DNA of 64,000 nucleotides from Dielma sp000508965 (GCA_000508965.1 BAHV02000025.1:5177-69176), one strand, 5' to 3'; counted from the stretch's first letter, positions 42,861 through 52,534 are shown. Notes: generated by a model not told the origin, from the letters alone. Program-made: numbers and translations.

Positions 42861-44156
42861 ATGAAGAAACAAAAATTACTCGTCTTTTGTCTTGATGCAT
42901 TATGCACTCTGGATCTTGAATATATGATAGAATTGCCGCATTTTAAATTTATGTTTGAAAACGGCTCACTTGTTAAGCATGTTGAACCGGTATATCCGAG
43001 TCTCACCTATCCGTGTCACTGTTCAATCATCACCGGCTGTACGGTCAATCATCACGGTGTGCCGCATAACGAGATCGTTGGTGTTGAGCGCAAGGATGCC
43101 CCTTGGTACAATCAGCGCTCGGATATAAAATGTCCTACACTTTTTGATCTGTTTAAAGCCAATGGGTATACGACCTGTTCCCTGACCTGGCCGGTAAGCG
43201 GCAAGGCGGATATTGATTTGAATATGCCAATGATCGTACCCATCGGTTATCAGGGTTTCAATCCCTACCAGTTTCTTGAGGATAACGCGTCAAAAGCATT
43301 ACTGGATCGTTATTATTGGAAATATGGCCGTTATCTGAAGGGAAAAGACCGCAGTCTTGACTTATTTACGATGGCATTGGCAGCTGATGTGATCCGTGAT
43401 TACGCACAGCCAGATATCATGTTTGTGAAGATGTGTGATCTTGACAGTGTCCGTCATGAATACGGCATTGATAATGAGCAGGTAAAGGCTCAGCTGCGCA
43501 AGCATGATGAAGAATTCGGCGTATTGGTAGAAAGTGTTAAACGCTATGGGGATTTTGAGAATACTAATTTTGTAATTCTCGGCGATCATGGTCAACAGGA
43601 TGTTAAGCGCTGTCTGAATATGAATCTGCTTTTGAAGCAGCATGGCTTTATCCGCTGCAATGAGAAAGGTGAATTAATTGATTATGATGCTTATTGTCAT
43701 TCAGCTGCCTTATCGGCATGGATTCAGCTTAAAAATCCGGAAGATACGGCCATGCGGAATAAAGTACATGAATTCTTAAAAATGATCAAAGCTGATCCGC
43801 AGTACAACATCGGTTATTTGTTTACCAAAGAAGAAGCTGAAGCACAATTTGGTTTGAGCGGACCGCTTGATTTTGTGCTTGAAGGGAAAGAACCGATGTC
43901 CTTTCAGACAACCTTAGCCGGTGATGATCTCTTCGCGAAACATCTGCCCGCCGGTTATCATCAGACCTTAGCCAGTCACGGCCATCTGCCTTCAAGGGAT
44001 GAGACGACAACCTTTATCGCCTGCGGGCCAACGGTAAAAAAAGGCATTGTCATTGATCGCTCAGCCATGGTGAATGAAGCGCCGACAATGGCTGCCATGT
44101 TTGGGCTGACGATGGATCAGATTGATGGGTTGGCTTGGCAGGAGCTATTAAAGTAG
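42861..44156 (+). CDS. Type I phosphodiesterase / nucleotide pyrophosphatase-like hydrolase
   Basis: 431 residues, no signal peptide, so cytosolic. Alkaline-phosphatase superfamily (PF01663 type) with a complete two-metal site: Asp in VFCLDALC, nucleophile Thr in PSLTYPCH, Asp and His in CDLDSVRHEYG, Asp-His in ILGDHGQQ and a late His in LASHGHLPSRD. Relatives cut phosphodiester, pyrophosphate or phosphonate bonds. Between transporter genes, it likely processes an imported phospho-compound. Phosphonoacetate hydrolase belongs to the same superfamily and is an alternative reading. Confidence 0.87.
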   Translation: MKKQKLLVFCLDALCTLDLEYMIELPHFKFMFENGSLVKHVEPVYPSLTYPCHCSIITGCTVNHHGVPHNEIVGVERKDAPWYNQRSDIKCPTLFDLFKANGYTTCSLTWPVSGKADIDLNMPMIVPIGYQGFNPYQFLEDNASKALLDRYYWKYGRYLKGKDRSLDLFTMALAADVIRDYAQPDIMFVKMCDLDSVRHEYGIDNEQVKAQLRKHDEEFGVLVESVKRYGDFENTNFVILGDHGQQDVKRCLNMNLLLKQHGFIRCNEKGELIDYDAYCHSAALSAWIQLKNPEDTAMRNKVHEFLKMIKADPQYNIGYLFTKEEAEAQFGLSGPLDFVLEGKEPMSFQTTLAGDDLFAKHLPAGYHQTLASHGHLPSRDETTTFIACGPTVKKGIVIDRSAMVNEAPTMAAMFGLTMDQIDGLAWQELLK

Positions 44157-44165
44157 GAGAATTTC

Positions 44166-45221
44166 ATGAAAATCAAGATAGAAAATTTAACGAAACAATT
44201 TGCCAATCATACAGCTGTCAGCAGCTTTAACGCGGAAATTGAATCCGGTCAGCTAATAGCTCTGCTGGGGCCTTCCGGCTGTGGTAAAAGTACAATGCTG
44301 AATATGCTTTCCGGTATCCTCACACCAACGGATGGTTCAATCTTCTTTGACGATGAGGATGTGACATTCACCGCCCCGGAAAAACGCGGCGTCGGTTTGG
44401 TCTTCCAAAATTATGCGCTTTACCCGCATATGAGTGTTCTTGATAATATCTGCTTCCCTTTAGAAATCCAAAAGGTGCCTAAGGCTGAACGTACTCGCCG
44501 GGCAATCGAAATGGCTAAGCTGGTTCATGTGGAATCGATGCTGGAACGCAAACCGGCACAGCTGTCAGGCGGTCAGCAGCAGCGTGTCGCAATCGCCCGC
44601 GCCCTGGTGAAAAAGCCAAGACTGCTCTTATTAGATGAACCGCTGAGTAATCTTGATGCCCGTCTGCGCATTGAAATGCGTGAGGAAATCCGCCGCATTC
44701 AACAGGAAACCAAGATCACCACAATCTTTGTTACCCACGATCAGGAAGAAGCGATGAGTATTTCTGATGCGATACTTTTAATGAAAGACGGCGTACTTCA
44801 GCAAATGGATCAGCCGCAGCGGCTCTATGATGATCCGGCTAACTGCTTTGTAGCTGATTTTCTAGGCAACCCAACAATAAACAAACTAAATGCGGAAGTA
44901 AAAGACGGCATTCTGTATGTTGAAGGTCAGCCGATGAAAGAAATCAATGCTGCTAAGCTTCCGCAGCAGCGAAAGCTCATTTTCTCATGCCGTGCGGAAA
45001 GCATCCGGTTACAGAAAGCTGCTGATGGACTGCGGGCAATGCTGATTCAAACTTATGTTATCGGTAAGGAAATGATTGCTGCCCTGCAGATTGGCGGCTC
45101 GCAGATCCGCGCTTATATGGACAGTGATGAAGCTTTGCCGGCCGGGCTGGAAGTGACGCTTCAATTCCGTAATAAGGGGATTTTTATCTTTGATGAAGCC
45201 AGCGGGGAGCGGTACTTATGA
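44166..45221 (+). CDS. ABC importer ATPase (MalK/UgpC type)
   Basis: 351 residues. Walker A GPSGCGKST, Q-loop VFQNYALYPHM, signature LSGGQQQRVAIARAL, Walker B LLLLDEPLSNLD, switch His in VTHDQEEAMS, followed by a C-terminal TOBE-like regulatory domain (about 240-351). Such ATPases power carbohydrate and glycerol-phosphate importers. Start 10 bases after the phosphodiesterase gene; end overlaps the next gene by 4 bases. Confidence 0.94.
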   Translation: MKIKIENLTKQFANHTAVSSFNAEIESGQLIALLGPSGCGKSTMLNMLSGILTPTDGSIFFDDEDVTFTAPEKRGVGLVFQNYALYPHMSVLDNICFPLEIQKVPKAERTRRAIEMAKLVHVESMLERKPAQLSGGQQQRVAIARALVKKPRLLLLDEPLSNLDARLRIEMREEIRRIQQETKITTIFVTHDQEEAMSISDAILLMKDGVLQQMDQPQRLYDDPANCFVADFLGNPTINKLNAEVKDGILYVEGQPMKEINAAKLPQQRKLIFSCRAESIRLQKAADGLRAMLIQTYVIGKEMIAALQIGGSQIRAYMDSDEALPAGLEVTLQFRNKGIFIFDEASGERYL

Positions 45222-46114
45222 AAAAAAGACGCAATCTGAAAGAAACCCTTTCACCTTATCTGTATCTGGCGCCTTTCTTGATAGGTGTTATCGTCTTTAC
45301 CCTTTATCCGATGATCAATGTCTTTATCATGTCCTTTAAAGAAAATTATAAGTATCTGACCGGTGCCTTCAGCGGCTTTGGCTTGGATAACTATACCACG
45401 GTATTAAGTGATCCTTATTTTCAGCAGGCAATCATCAATACTTTCAAATATGTATTAACCGTTATTCCTATCTCCACATGTCTTGCTATCGTACTCGCAA
45501 CCTTGCTGAATCAAAATATCAAGTTTAAAGCATTGCTTCAGACTGCCTACTTCTTACCGATGGTTACTTCGGTAACTGCCGTCGGTCTGGCATGGAAATT
45601 CATGTTTAATTATAACAGTGGTTTGATTAATTTCTTTCTGAATCTATTCGGCTTTGAAAGTATCAACTGGCTGCAAAGTGCCGGTAATAATTTTCTGGCG
45701 CTTGTGATCTACGGCATCTGGAGCCTTCTTCCTTTTACGATAATCTTATTACTCTCCGGTTTACAGAATATTGATCCCCTGTATAATACTGCGGCCCGCA
45801 TCGATGGCGCCAGTCCCCTAAGGATCTTCTTTAAGATTACCATTCCCTTATTAGCGCCGACCATTTTTCTCGTTTTAATTGTTAATACGATCAGCGCATT
45901 TAAAGTCTTTAATGAATTGTTTCCATTATTCAACGGGCCGGGTGTTGCCTATAATTTATTTACTGTCGTTTATTATATTTATTATCAATTCCGTGGACTC
46001 ACACCGCCTAAATATGGCTATGCAGCGGCGGCAGCCATGATACTCTTTGTCATTATTTTCTGTTTCACGATGCTTCAATTATGGCTGCAGAAGCGCGCGT
46101 CAAGGGAGGGATAA
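45218..46114 (+). CDS. ABC importer permease (MalF/UgpA type)
   Basis: 298 residues, six membrane helices (first at about 17-37). EAA loop YNTAARIDGASPLRIFFKITIPLL near the C-terminal third. Overlaps the ATPase gene by 4 bases (ATGA), coupling their translation. Confidence 0.94.
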   Translation: MKKRRNLKETLSPYLYLAPFLIGVIVFTLYPMINVFIMSFKENYKYLTGAFSGFGLDNYTTVLSDPYFQQAIINTFKYVLTVIPISTCLAIVLATLLNQNIKFKALLQTAYFLPMVTSVTAVGLAWKFMFNYNSGLINFFLNLFGFESINWLQSAGNNFLALVIYGIWSLLPFTIILLLSGLQNIDPLYNTAARIDGASPLRIFFKITIPLLAPTIFLVLIVNTISAFKVFNELFPLFNGPGVAYNLFTVVYYIYYQFRGLTPPKYGYAAAAAMILFVIIFCFTMLQLWLQKRASREG

Positions 46115-46116
46115 GC

Positions 46117-46938
46117 ATGAAATCCAAATTCAGCCGCACAGGAATCTATCTCTTTTTATTCATGGGAGCAGCTTTAATGGTTCTGCCTTTTTATTGGATG
46201 ATCAGCGGAGCTTTTAAAACCTCTGCTGAGATTACTCAATTCCCGCCGGTATGGCTGCCTGCCGGCTTCAATCTGGATAACTTTAAGTTTGCCCTTGAAA
46301 CAGCTCCCTTCGCAACTTATTTTATCAATTCTGTCATCGTCACCATTTGCTGTATAGTATGCTGTGGATTTACAACGATCCTAGCCGCCTTTGCATTCTC
46401 AAGACTGCAGTTCCCCGGCCGTGATCTCTTATTTTCACTTTTGCTCGCATTAATGATGATTCCCTTTGAGATGCTGATCATTACCAATTATCGAACCATT
46501 GTCGCCTGGGACATTCATGATACGATCATCGCATTGATTATTCCCTTTACATCAAGTATTTTTTATACTTACATCCTGCGTAATTTTTTCGCCAGTATTC
46601 CTGACTCTTTATATCAGGCAGCGCGCATTGATGGCTGCTCCAATTGGAAATATCTTTGGAAGATCATGGTACCGATGGCTAAGCCTTCTTTAGTTACAAT
46701 TACCCTGTTGAATGCGATAGCCTGCTGGAACAGTTTTTTATGGCCTATGCTGGCAACCAATTCACCCGCCGTCAGAACATTGCCTTTTGGTCTTTATGCA
46801 TTCGTCACCGAAGGCGGCGCTAAAACTGAACGCATGATGGCCGCGGCGGCAATCGTAGTCATTCCGATGATTCTGCTCTTCTTATTTGCCAGAAAATATA
46901 TTGTCAATGGTGTTGCCCGCGGCGGCCTGAAAGGATAA
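46117..46938 (+). CDS. ABC importer permease (MalG/UgpE type)
   Basis: 273 residues, six membrane helices, EAA loop YQAARIDGCSNWKYLWKI. Start at 46117 follows AAGGGAGGGATAAGC, 2 bases after the upstream stop; the earlier in-frame ATG at 46081 lies inside the other permease gene. Partner of the preceding permease. Confidence 0.94.
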   Translation: MKSKFSRTGIYLFLFMGAALMVLPFYWMISGAFKTSAEITQFPPVWLPAGFNLDNFKFALETAPFATYFINSVIVTICCIVCCGFTTILAAFAFSRLQFPGRDLLFSLLLALMMIPFEMLIITNYRTIVAWDIHDTIIALIIPFTSSIFYTYILRNFFASIPDSLYQAARIDGCSNWKYLWKIMVPMAKPSLVTITLLNAIACWNSFLWPMLATNSPAVRTLPFGLYAFVTEGGAKTERMMAAAAIVVIPMILLFLFARKYIVNGVARGGLKG

Positions 46939-46940
46939 GT

Positions 46941-47720
46941 ATGAAAACAATAATCTTAGATTGTGATGGAACAGTGTATCAGGATCTTGATTTTGATCTT
47001 GTTTATTTTGAATATATTTTAAGAAATGATTCCCGATTTGAGCTTAAACATCTTCATGAATTATGTGAACTGATCACGCAGGGAGAAATTCTGCGCATGA
47101 ACACTCAGATACAATTGCCTGAAAAACACGCGCAGACAATGACGGAGCTGACGGATATGCTGGCTCATTTGGAGACTGTAAAAGTGACTCTGAATAATGA
47201 TCCTCACTTGCTCTATCTTGGTGATTTATGGGCTGTGCTGACCTTGATCGGCAAATGTATCGGTATTGATGAACAAACCGCCCAAAAGGCTTTCTATCAT
47301 ACACGCAGCCGGCAGTTAAAGCGTCTGGAAGTAAATCACGCCTTAAATGATGCCATCCGACGATGCAATGAGAAGATGACAGTTTGTCTGCTGACTAATT
47401 CCCCTGAGGATACCGCTCATGAATTCATTGAAAAGCTCGGCTTAACCGACGCATTTTCAGTTATCCTGTACGATTGTCATAAACCTTATGGTTTAATGGA
47501 TGCGATTAAAGCCTATAATCCGCAAATCTTAGATGACATTGAAACTATTACGATGATCGGTGACCACTATTATAATGATCTGTTTCAGCTTAAAGCCTTA
47601 GGCGCTGCTACGATCTGGATGAATCCTTATCCTAAGATTCACCGCCCAAATCAGATCTTTGAATTAAACACCTTAAAAGAACTGACTGCCTATCTGAATT
47701 GTCTCGCAAGCGGGAATTAG
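46941..47720 (+). CDS. HAD-superfamily phosphatase
   Basis: 259 residues. HAD motif I ILDCDGTVY, motif II Thr in CLLTNSPED, motif III Lys in HKPYGL, motif IV MIGDHYYND. A helical cap of about 120 residues sits between motifs I and II. Starts 2 bases after the permease gene and closes the Pho-box operon. It could dephosphorylate the product of the phosphodiesterase; substrate is unknown. Confidence 0.85.
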   Translation: MKTIILDCDGTVYQDLDFDLVYFEYILRNDSRFELKHLHELCELITQGEILRMNTQIQLPEKHAQTMTELTDMLAHLETVKVTLNNDPHLLYLGDLWAVLTLIGKCIGIDEQTAQKAFYHTRSRQLKRLEVNHALNDAIRRCNEKMTVCLLTNSPEDTAHEFIEKLGLTDAFSVILYDCHKPYGLMDAIKAYNPQILDDIETITMIGDHYYNDLFQLKALGAATIWMNPYPKIHRPNQIFELNTLKELTAYLNCLASGN

Positions 47721-47764
47721 CTTGTTTTCAGAAACAATTAATTATGGACTGTATTGTCCAAAAT

Positions 47765-47790
47765 AAAAGAGTAGCGCTTCTACTCTTTTT
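47765..47790 (+). terminator. Intrinsic terminator of the Pho-box operon
   Basis: AAAAGAGTAG (47765-47774) pairs with CTACTCTTTT (47780-47789) over a 5-base loop with a T-tract. Confidence 0.88.
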
Positions 47791-47891
47791 CATATGTACT
47801 GCTTCTTTGCATCTCACAGCAGCCGAAGCATATATCAATAACTGTCTAATTCATTTCCAGTTATGATTATATTATAGTCTATCCTTTGACC

Positions 47892-48164
47892 TTATATCAG
47901 AAATGAAGCCATTGTCACCCTTTGTTTTCCCTGAGCGCTTTGTTCGGCGCTTACTCTTTCTGATATTTCCTGCTCCGGCATAGCAGCCAGCGAAGGCACA
48001 TTAACTGAACTTCTCTTAATTACAAATGGTAAACCATTAGTTGCAGCAGCTTGAGCTAAGAAAATTCTAAGTGCAGAGGTTGTATCAGTTCCTAAGTCTT
48101 TGAAAAGTTTATCGGACTACTTCTTTAAATCATCATCGATTCTAATTTGGATCGTACTTGACAT
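47892..48164 (-). pseudogene. RelB/DinJ-type antitoxin, interrupted by an in-frame stop
   Basis: Minus-strand frame of 90 codons starting MSSTIQIRIDDDLKK, then TAG at codon 16 (48117-48119), then continuing in the same frame with SDKLFKDLGTDTTSAL, RIFLAQAAATNGLPF and VIKR, to a TAA at 47892-47894. This is the ribbon-helix-helix antitoxin family RelB/DinJ, where codon 16 is normally Lys or Gln (one base from TAG). GAGGGGG ribosome site remains. No RelE/YafQ-type toxin follows. The in-frame ATG nearest after the stop is too late to restore the DNA-binding part. Confidence 0.82.
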
Positions 48165-48392
48165 ATGCAGGCCCCCTCATTATTAATATATTGCTGTTAT
48201 ATCAATATATTTTATCATACAAACCAACAAGTGTCTCTTGAACTTTCTAATTGATATTTCAAGTTCAGCTTGAATTTTGACAGGGATTATACAAGTATTG
48301 TAAAGTTGAATTTCATTTAAGCTTATATTGCTGTCTAAACTCAGCCTGTTATTTCATAGACAAACTGATCCTTTTACGCAAGTCAGATAATC
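48165..48392. other. Intergenic spacer without recognised features
   Basis: AT-rich, short stop-broken frames on both strands, no hairpin or promoter that I can defend. Includes the upstream region of the broken antitoxin. Confidence 0.5.
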
Positions 48393-48433
48393 AAAAAAGG
48401 AAGCTGCCCGATCCATTGAGCTCAGCCTCCTCT
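48393..48433 (-). terminator. Intrinsic terminator of the sensor/HAD operon
   Basis: Minus-strand AGGAGGCTG pairs with CAGCTTCCT (one G-U) and is followed by six T (48398-48393). It lies just beyond the Cof-type gene stop at 48452. Confidence 0.82.
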
Positions 48434-48451
48434 TTAATCAAACATCTGCTT

Positions 48452-49255
48452 CTACTTAATGCACCCCAAATATTTCAGCGCATTCGCAATCCCATCCTGA
48501 TCGGATGCCGTGGTGGTAAAATCAGCCTGAGCCTTTACCTCTGGAATTGCGTTTCCCATCGCAATCGCAGTACCGGCGGTTGCCATCATTTCTAAATCGT
48601 TATAGTTATCACCGATACAGGCAACCTCATCATGACTTAAATGCAGATAATCCATCAGATCCTTTAAGCCTATACTTTTATTTATGCCCTTCGGCACAAC
48701 GTCAAAACCATCTTCTGAATATCTGAGGAAAGCGATGCTGTCATTTACACTGAAAGCCTGCTCTACCTTTTCAATCGGCACATGAACACTGGCGCTCTGC
48801 GGCGCGTCATCACGCAGGTGACGATTCATCTGCGGACAGTCTACAAAGGGATCACGGCCAATATCACTGTTTATCTGACCTGCCAGCCAGTCAATCTTTT
48901 CAGGATGCTGATAAATATACATCGCATCAAGGAATTTCCAGATCAAGCCGGCTTCATTGTCCGTGCAGAATTGATTCAAGCGGTTCACATCAGCCTGTGT
49001 GAAATCATGATGGGAAATTACCTTTCCTTCATGATCAACAACAACACCGCCGTTCATTGCCAGAATATAATCAGCATTCAAGTCATTCAGCGCCTTGCCT
49101 AAACCATAATGAGCACGGCCTGTCGCAATGACAAACAGATATCCATTTGCCTTCATTTCCTTTAACGCTTCAATGCAGGAAGCCGGTATTTCATGCCGAA
49201 CTAAATCATAAAGCGTTCCATCTACATCAAAAACGACCATTTTTAATTGTTTCAT
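48452..49255 (-). CDS. Cof-type HAD phosphatase
   Basis: 267 residues. Motif I VFDVDGTLYD, motif II ATGRAHYGL, motif III Lys in INKSIGLKDL, motif IV CIGDNYNDLEM, with a type IIB cap between motifs II and III. Cof phosphatases act on sugar phosphates, flavin mononucleotide or similar small phosphates. It follows the second binding-protein gene by 7 bases, so it shares the sensor transcript; a sugar phosphate substrate is plausible. Confidence 0.9.
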   Translation of the reverse strand: MKQLKMVVFDVDGTLYDLVRHEIPASCIEALKEMKANGYLFVIATGRAHYGLGKALNDLNADYILAMNGGVVVDHEGKVISHHDFTQADVNRLNQFCTDNEAGLIWKFLDAMYIYQHPEKIDWLAGQINSDIGRDPFVDCPQMNRHLRDDAPQSASVHVPIEKVEQAFSVNDSIAFLRYSEDGFDVVPKGINKSIGLKDLMDYLHLSHDEVACIGDNYNDLEMMATAGTAIAMGNAIPEVKAQADFTTTASDQDGIANALKYLGCIK

Positions 49256-49262
49256 AAGATTC

Positions 49263-50555
49263 CTACTTTCTTAGATATGTATCTATCTGACGCTGCATAC
49301 TGGCTAACCCATTCTCAATATCAGCCTCATTATTCATTAATTCATTAATCTGATTGTTTGCTATTTGAATAATCTGATTATATGGATCCGTACGGCGTAT
49401 TGCAATGCCCTGTTCCATTACATCATTCAGAATCGTCATTTCAAAACTGCTGCTGCCAGGATTATCTGCCTTTAAGGCATCAATGACTTCAGATGATTGC
49501 ATGACCTTTTTAAGCACCGATACAGCTGGTGAATTTTTGGCGAGATCACTTTGAATTGCCGGTTCACTGCTTAACAGCTTCATGAATTCCCATGCCATCG
49601 CTTGATTTTTACTTCTTGATGATAAGCCCAGCATCAAGGTATCAATCTGCGAAATATTACCGCCGCTTGCCCCCGCCGGCATTGTGAGACAATCCCATTC
49701 AAAGGTTGAGTATTTTTTTACACGCCACGGATAAGGCATATACGTTCGATAATCACTGTAATTCATCGGCTGAAAAGCAACCTGCCCCTTATCAAACATT
49801 TCTGCCGTCACCTTTTCCGTATTTAGTGCGTTCAGCCTGCGCATGAAGGCCACTGTTTCCGCAGTTGTCTTATTGTTTAAGTTAACTTGATTGTTCGCTT
49901 CATCATAGAAAGCTGTACCGGTGCTATATAAAGCATCCTCCCATGTATAATCATAATGACAAAATTGATCCTGAATGCCGTCACCGTTTGTATCTTTGCT
50001 GATCTGATTGCAGATTGAATAAAAATCATCCCATGTCCAGTCACTGTCCGGCATCGAAATGCCTTCCTTGTCCAAGAGGGTTTTATTCACAAACATTAAA
50101 GTAGGCACACTTTCATAAGGCAGCGCGTACAGTTTATTGTCCTTCATTCCTTCCTTTAATGAATTGGCATAATATTCTTCTTGATGAAATTGATCATCTT
50201 GAATACTTAAATATGTTAAATCAGCCAGGCTGCCATTATTCGCAAGCAATGAAAACATCTGTGAAGGAACAAAGAAGACATCCGGCAGCTGATCATTGAT
50301 GATTTGACGAGACAGCCATTCCTCATACAATTCAGGACGGATACCGCTTTGAAATTCTATCTTTACATCAGGATATATTTCATTAAAAGCAGCAATGGCA
50401 TTTTCAATGCGTTCATCACTTGCCGAGCTTGGTACATTCCAGTTACTGCCGGCGAAGATGCCAATCGTTAATTTCTGCTGTTTTGGAATAGAAACAAGAA
50501 TCAACGCGGCAATCATTACACATAAACAGGGCAGCCATAGTTTTAACCGTTTCAT
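49263..50555 (-). CDS. Membrane-anchored sugar-type binding protein (SBP family 1) without its own permease
   Basis: 430 residues. N-terminal hydrophobic anchor (LWLPCLCVMIAALILVSI) without a standard lipobox, then an SBP family 1 fold (TIGIFAGSNWNVP, PDVKIEFQSG, ALPYESVPTLMFVNKTLLD, PDSDWTWDDFY). Start at 50555 (MKRLKLW) overlaps the response-regulator stop as ATGA; the longer frame to 50600 is inside that gene. No permease or ATPase gene is linked, so it may serve the adjacent kinase as a ligand receptor or work with a transporter elsewhere. Confidence 0.82.
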   Translation of the reverse strand: MKRLKLWLPCLCVMIAALILVSIPKQQKLTIGIFAGSNWNVPSSASDERIENAIAAFNEIYPDVKIEFQSGIRPELYEEWLSRQIINDQLPDVFFVPSQMFSLLANNGSLADLTYLSIQDDQFHQEEYYANSLKEGMKDNKLYALPYESVPTLMFVNKTLLDKEGISMPDSDWTWDDFYSICNQISKDTNGDGIQDQFCHYDYTWEDALYSTGTAFYDEANNQVNLNNKTTAETVAFMRRLNALNTEKVTAEMFDKGQVAFQPMNYSDYRTYMPYPWRVKKYSTFEWDCLTMPAGASGGNISQIDTLMLGLSSRSKNQAMAWEFMKLLSSEPAIQSDLAKNSPAVSVLKKVMQSSEVIDALKADNPGSSSFEMTILNDVMEQGIAIRRTDPYNQIIQIANNQINELMNNEADIENGLASMQRQIDTYLRK

Positions 50556-51223
50556 CGCTGATCCTCTTTGTTTACCAGCTTGTGATTCTGTACTGCCCAT
50601 ATCGCTAATTGAGTGCGGTCACGAAGACTTAATTTATCAAGAATCACACTGATATAATTACGCACAGTCCCTTCACTGAAACATAATTTATCGGCAATTT
50701 CTCGATTGGATAAGCCATTCCCCACCTGTTGAAGAATCTTCCATTCCGTTTTGCTTAAGGTCTTGATCCCCTCCGGGGTTTCCGGCTCCAGCGTGTTGTT
50801 TGCCATTTCGGAAAACATCTTCATCGCTTTAACCGCGACATTGGGATGTATGATCGCGCCGCCGCTTTGAACCGTTTGAATCGCCTGATACAATTCTTCC
50901 AAAGAAACACCTTTAAGCAGATAACTGCTGGCGCCATATTTTAAAGCATCATAAATATACTCATCATCATCAAAAGTTGTCAGCACAATAATTTTAATCT
51001 TTGGATAGGCTTCCTTTACAAGTTTGGTGCATGTGACACCATCCAATTCCGGCATTCGAATATCCATTAAAATCACATCCGGTTTTGTTTCAGGAATCTG
51101 CGCCAATACTTCCTTACCATTTTTAACTAATGAACAGATATGAATATCAGCTTTTGTGCTAAGCAGAATATGCAAGCTGTCACGCATTAGTTCCTGATCA
51201 TCCGCAATCATTACTTCAATCAT
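50552..51223 (-). CDS. NarL/LuxR-family response regulator
   Basis: 223 residues. Receiver with acidic pair near the N-terminus (IADDQEL), phospho-acceptor Asp in VILMDIRMPELDG (about residue 54) and Lys in YLLKGVS. C-terminal LuxR helix-turn-helix (GNGLSNREIADKLCFSEGTVRNYISVIL). Partner of the histidine kinase that starts 3 bases upstream. Target promoters are not known; the neighbouring PTS and sensor operon are candidates. Confidence 0.93.
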   Translation of the reverse strand: MIEVMIADDQELMRDSLHILLSTKADIHICSLVKNGKEVLAQIPETKPDVILMDIRMPELDGVTCTKLVKEAYPKIKIIVLTTFDDDEYIYDALKYGASSYLLKGVSLEELYQAIQTVQSGGAIIHPNVAVKAMKMFSEMANNTLEPETPEGIKTLSKTEWKILQQVGNGLSNREIADKLCFSEGTVRNYISVILDKLSLRDRTQLAIWAVQNHKLVNKEDQR

Positions 51224-51225
51224 GA

Positions 51226-52533
51226 TTAAGCCTCCTTTCGAATCGGCAATTCGACGATTAGCACAAAGCCATCCGCGCCGTAAACTCTTAAAGTTCCCTG
51301 CAGCAAGGCCACTCGCTCCTGCATATGATGCAGACCAAAGCCCTCTACAATATGCGTACAGCCGATGCCGTTATCTTCGATAATAATGACAAGATTCATC
51401 TGATCCATGCCAAAAGAGATATAAATTTCAGTAGCCTTGCCATGACGGAGGGCATTGGTCATTCCTTCCTGTACGATGCGATAAATCGTATCCTCCTCAT
51501 CCTGTTGAAATTCCAAAGAAGATAAATGACAGGCAAAATGCACCTGTACGCCGCTGGATTGATGAAACTCTTCAATCATCGTAACTAATGCTTCCTTTAA
51601 TGTTTTCTTCTGAAGGGCATCCGGGCGCAGCTTATTGACGGAATGCCGAACGTCTTTTAAACCATCACGGGCCACATTGCCTAATAGCGTTAACTGTTTT
51701 TTGGCGAGTTCTGGATTGACGTCCACCAAGGCGCTGCATGCTTCAAGACCTGTCGATAAACCAGTCAGGGTATGTCCCAAGGTATCGTGAATCTCCCTAG
51801 CCAAACGATTTCGTTCACGCGTTTCGCCCATTTTTTCACGCACATTGGCATATTCCTTTAAATCCTCATTCAAATTCTGAAGTTCCTCATTTAATTGTTC
51901 GATTTTCTTACTTTCATCTAACTGATTTTGAATTAGAAACAGCATATTCGCAATAAAACATATGATACACAGCGTAGTAAGTATATTTTTTACACCCATA
52001 ATTAATGAAGCCGCCTGACTCGTATAGATACCAAGGTAAGCATCAAGAGCAGTTACAGGGATAAAATTCGTAATTACATTCGTATTGGTCAGCAGATACA
52101 TGAACGTATAAATGACTAAAGATGGGCCTCGATATTGTCGCTTTTTAGATAATGAAACCATATTAGCGATGACTAGCAGCAAAATATCATTGGTGCTGAA
52201 GGATAAACTCCACATCATAAAGAAGCAGACAGCTAGTTCGGCAATTAATAAGAATAGCGTATTTCTGAATGTTTCATTCAGTACAAAACGCAGGCGCAGC
52301 AGAATCATCAGCAAAATAAAACTGCCGGCAGTATAGAAAGGCACCCGATAATAAGCAATCGGAATGACATTGACTTGCTTCAGAAAAGCAGCTGCCTGAT
52401 AATGCCGGAGAATATGCAGAGAACTGAACACAATTAAAGCGCTGAGAAACGCAAGCTGGAGGAAACAGATCATGACCATGCTTTGATAGGAAAAACTCAG
52501 TCGGTTTTTAATGTCTGAAAAATACGTTTTCAT
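51226..52533 (-). CDS. Sensor histidine kinase (HisKA_3, NarX/DesK-like)
   Basis: 435 residues. About six membrane helices in residues 15-215, a coiled coil (KKIEQLNEELQNLNEDLKEY), dimerisation/phospho-acceptor helix with His in REIHDTLGHTLTGL, and HATPase motifs EGMTNALRHGKA, EDNGIGC and GFGLHHMQERV. No large extracytoplasmic sensor domain, so ligand sensing may rely on the binding proteins encoded on either side. Confidence 0.92.
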   Translation of the reverse strand: MKTYFSDIKNRLSFSYQSMVMICFLQLAFLSALIVFSSLHILRHYQAAAFLKQVNVIPIAYYRVPFYTAGSFILLMILLRLRFVLNETFRNTLFLLIAELAVCFFMMWSLSFSTNDILLLVIANMVSLSKKRQYRGPSLVIYTFMYLLTNTNVITNFIPVTALDAYLGIYTSQAASLIMGVKNILTTLCIICFIANMLFLIQNQLDESKKIEQLNEELQNLNEDLKEYANVREKMGETRERNRLAREIHDTLGHTLTGLSTGLEACSALVDVNPELAKKQLTLLGNVARDGLKDVRHSVNKLRPDALQKKTLKEALVTMIEEFHQSSGVQVHFACHLSSLEFQQDEEDTIYRIVQEGMTNALRHGKATEIYISFGMDQMNLVIIIEDNGIGCTHIVEGFGLHHMQERVALLQGTLRVYGADGFVLIVELPIRKEA

Positions 52534-52534
52534 A

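Noticed and set aside
48165..48392. Possible attachment site or mobile-element scar around the broken antitoxin
   Set aside because: No repeat, integrase or tRNA end was found.
47720..48452. Active toxin-antitoxin module
   Set aside because: The antitoxin frame has an in-frame stop and no toxin gene is found on either side.
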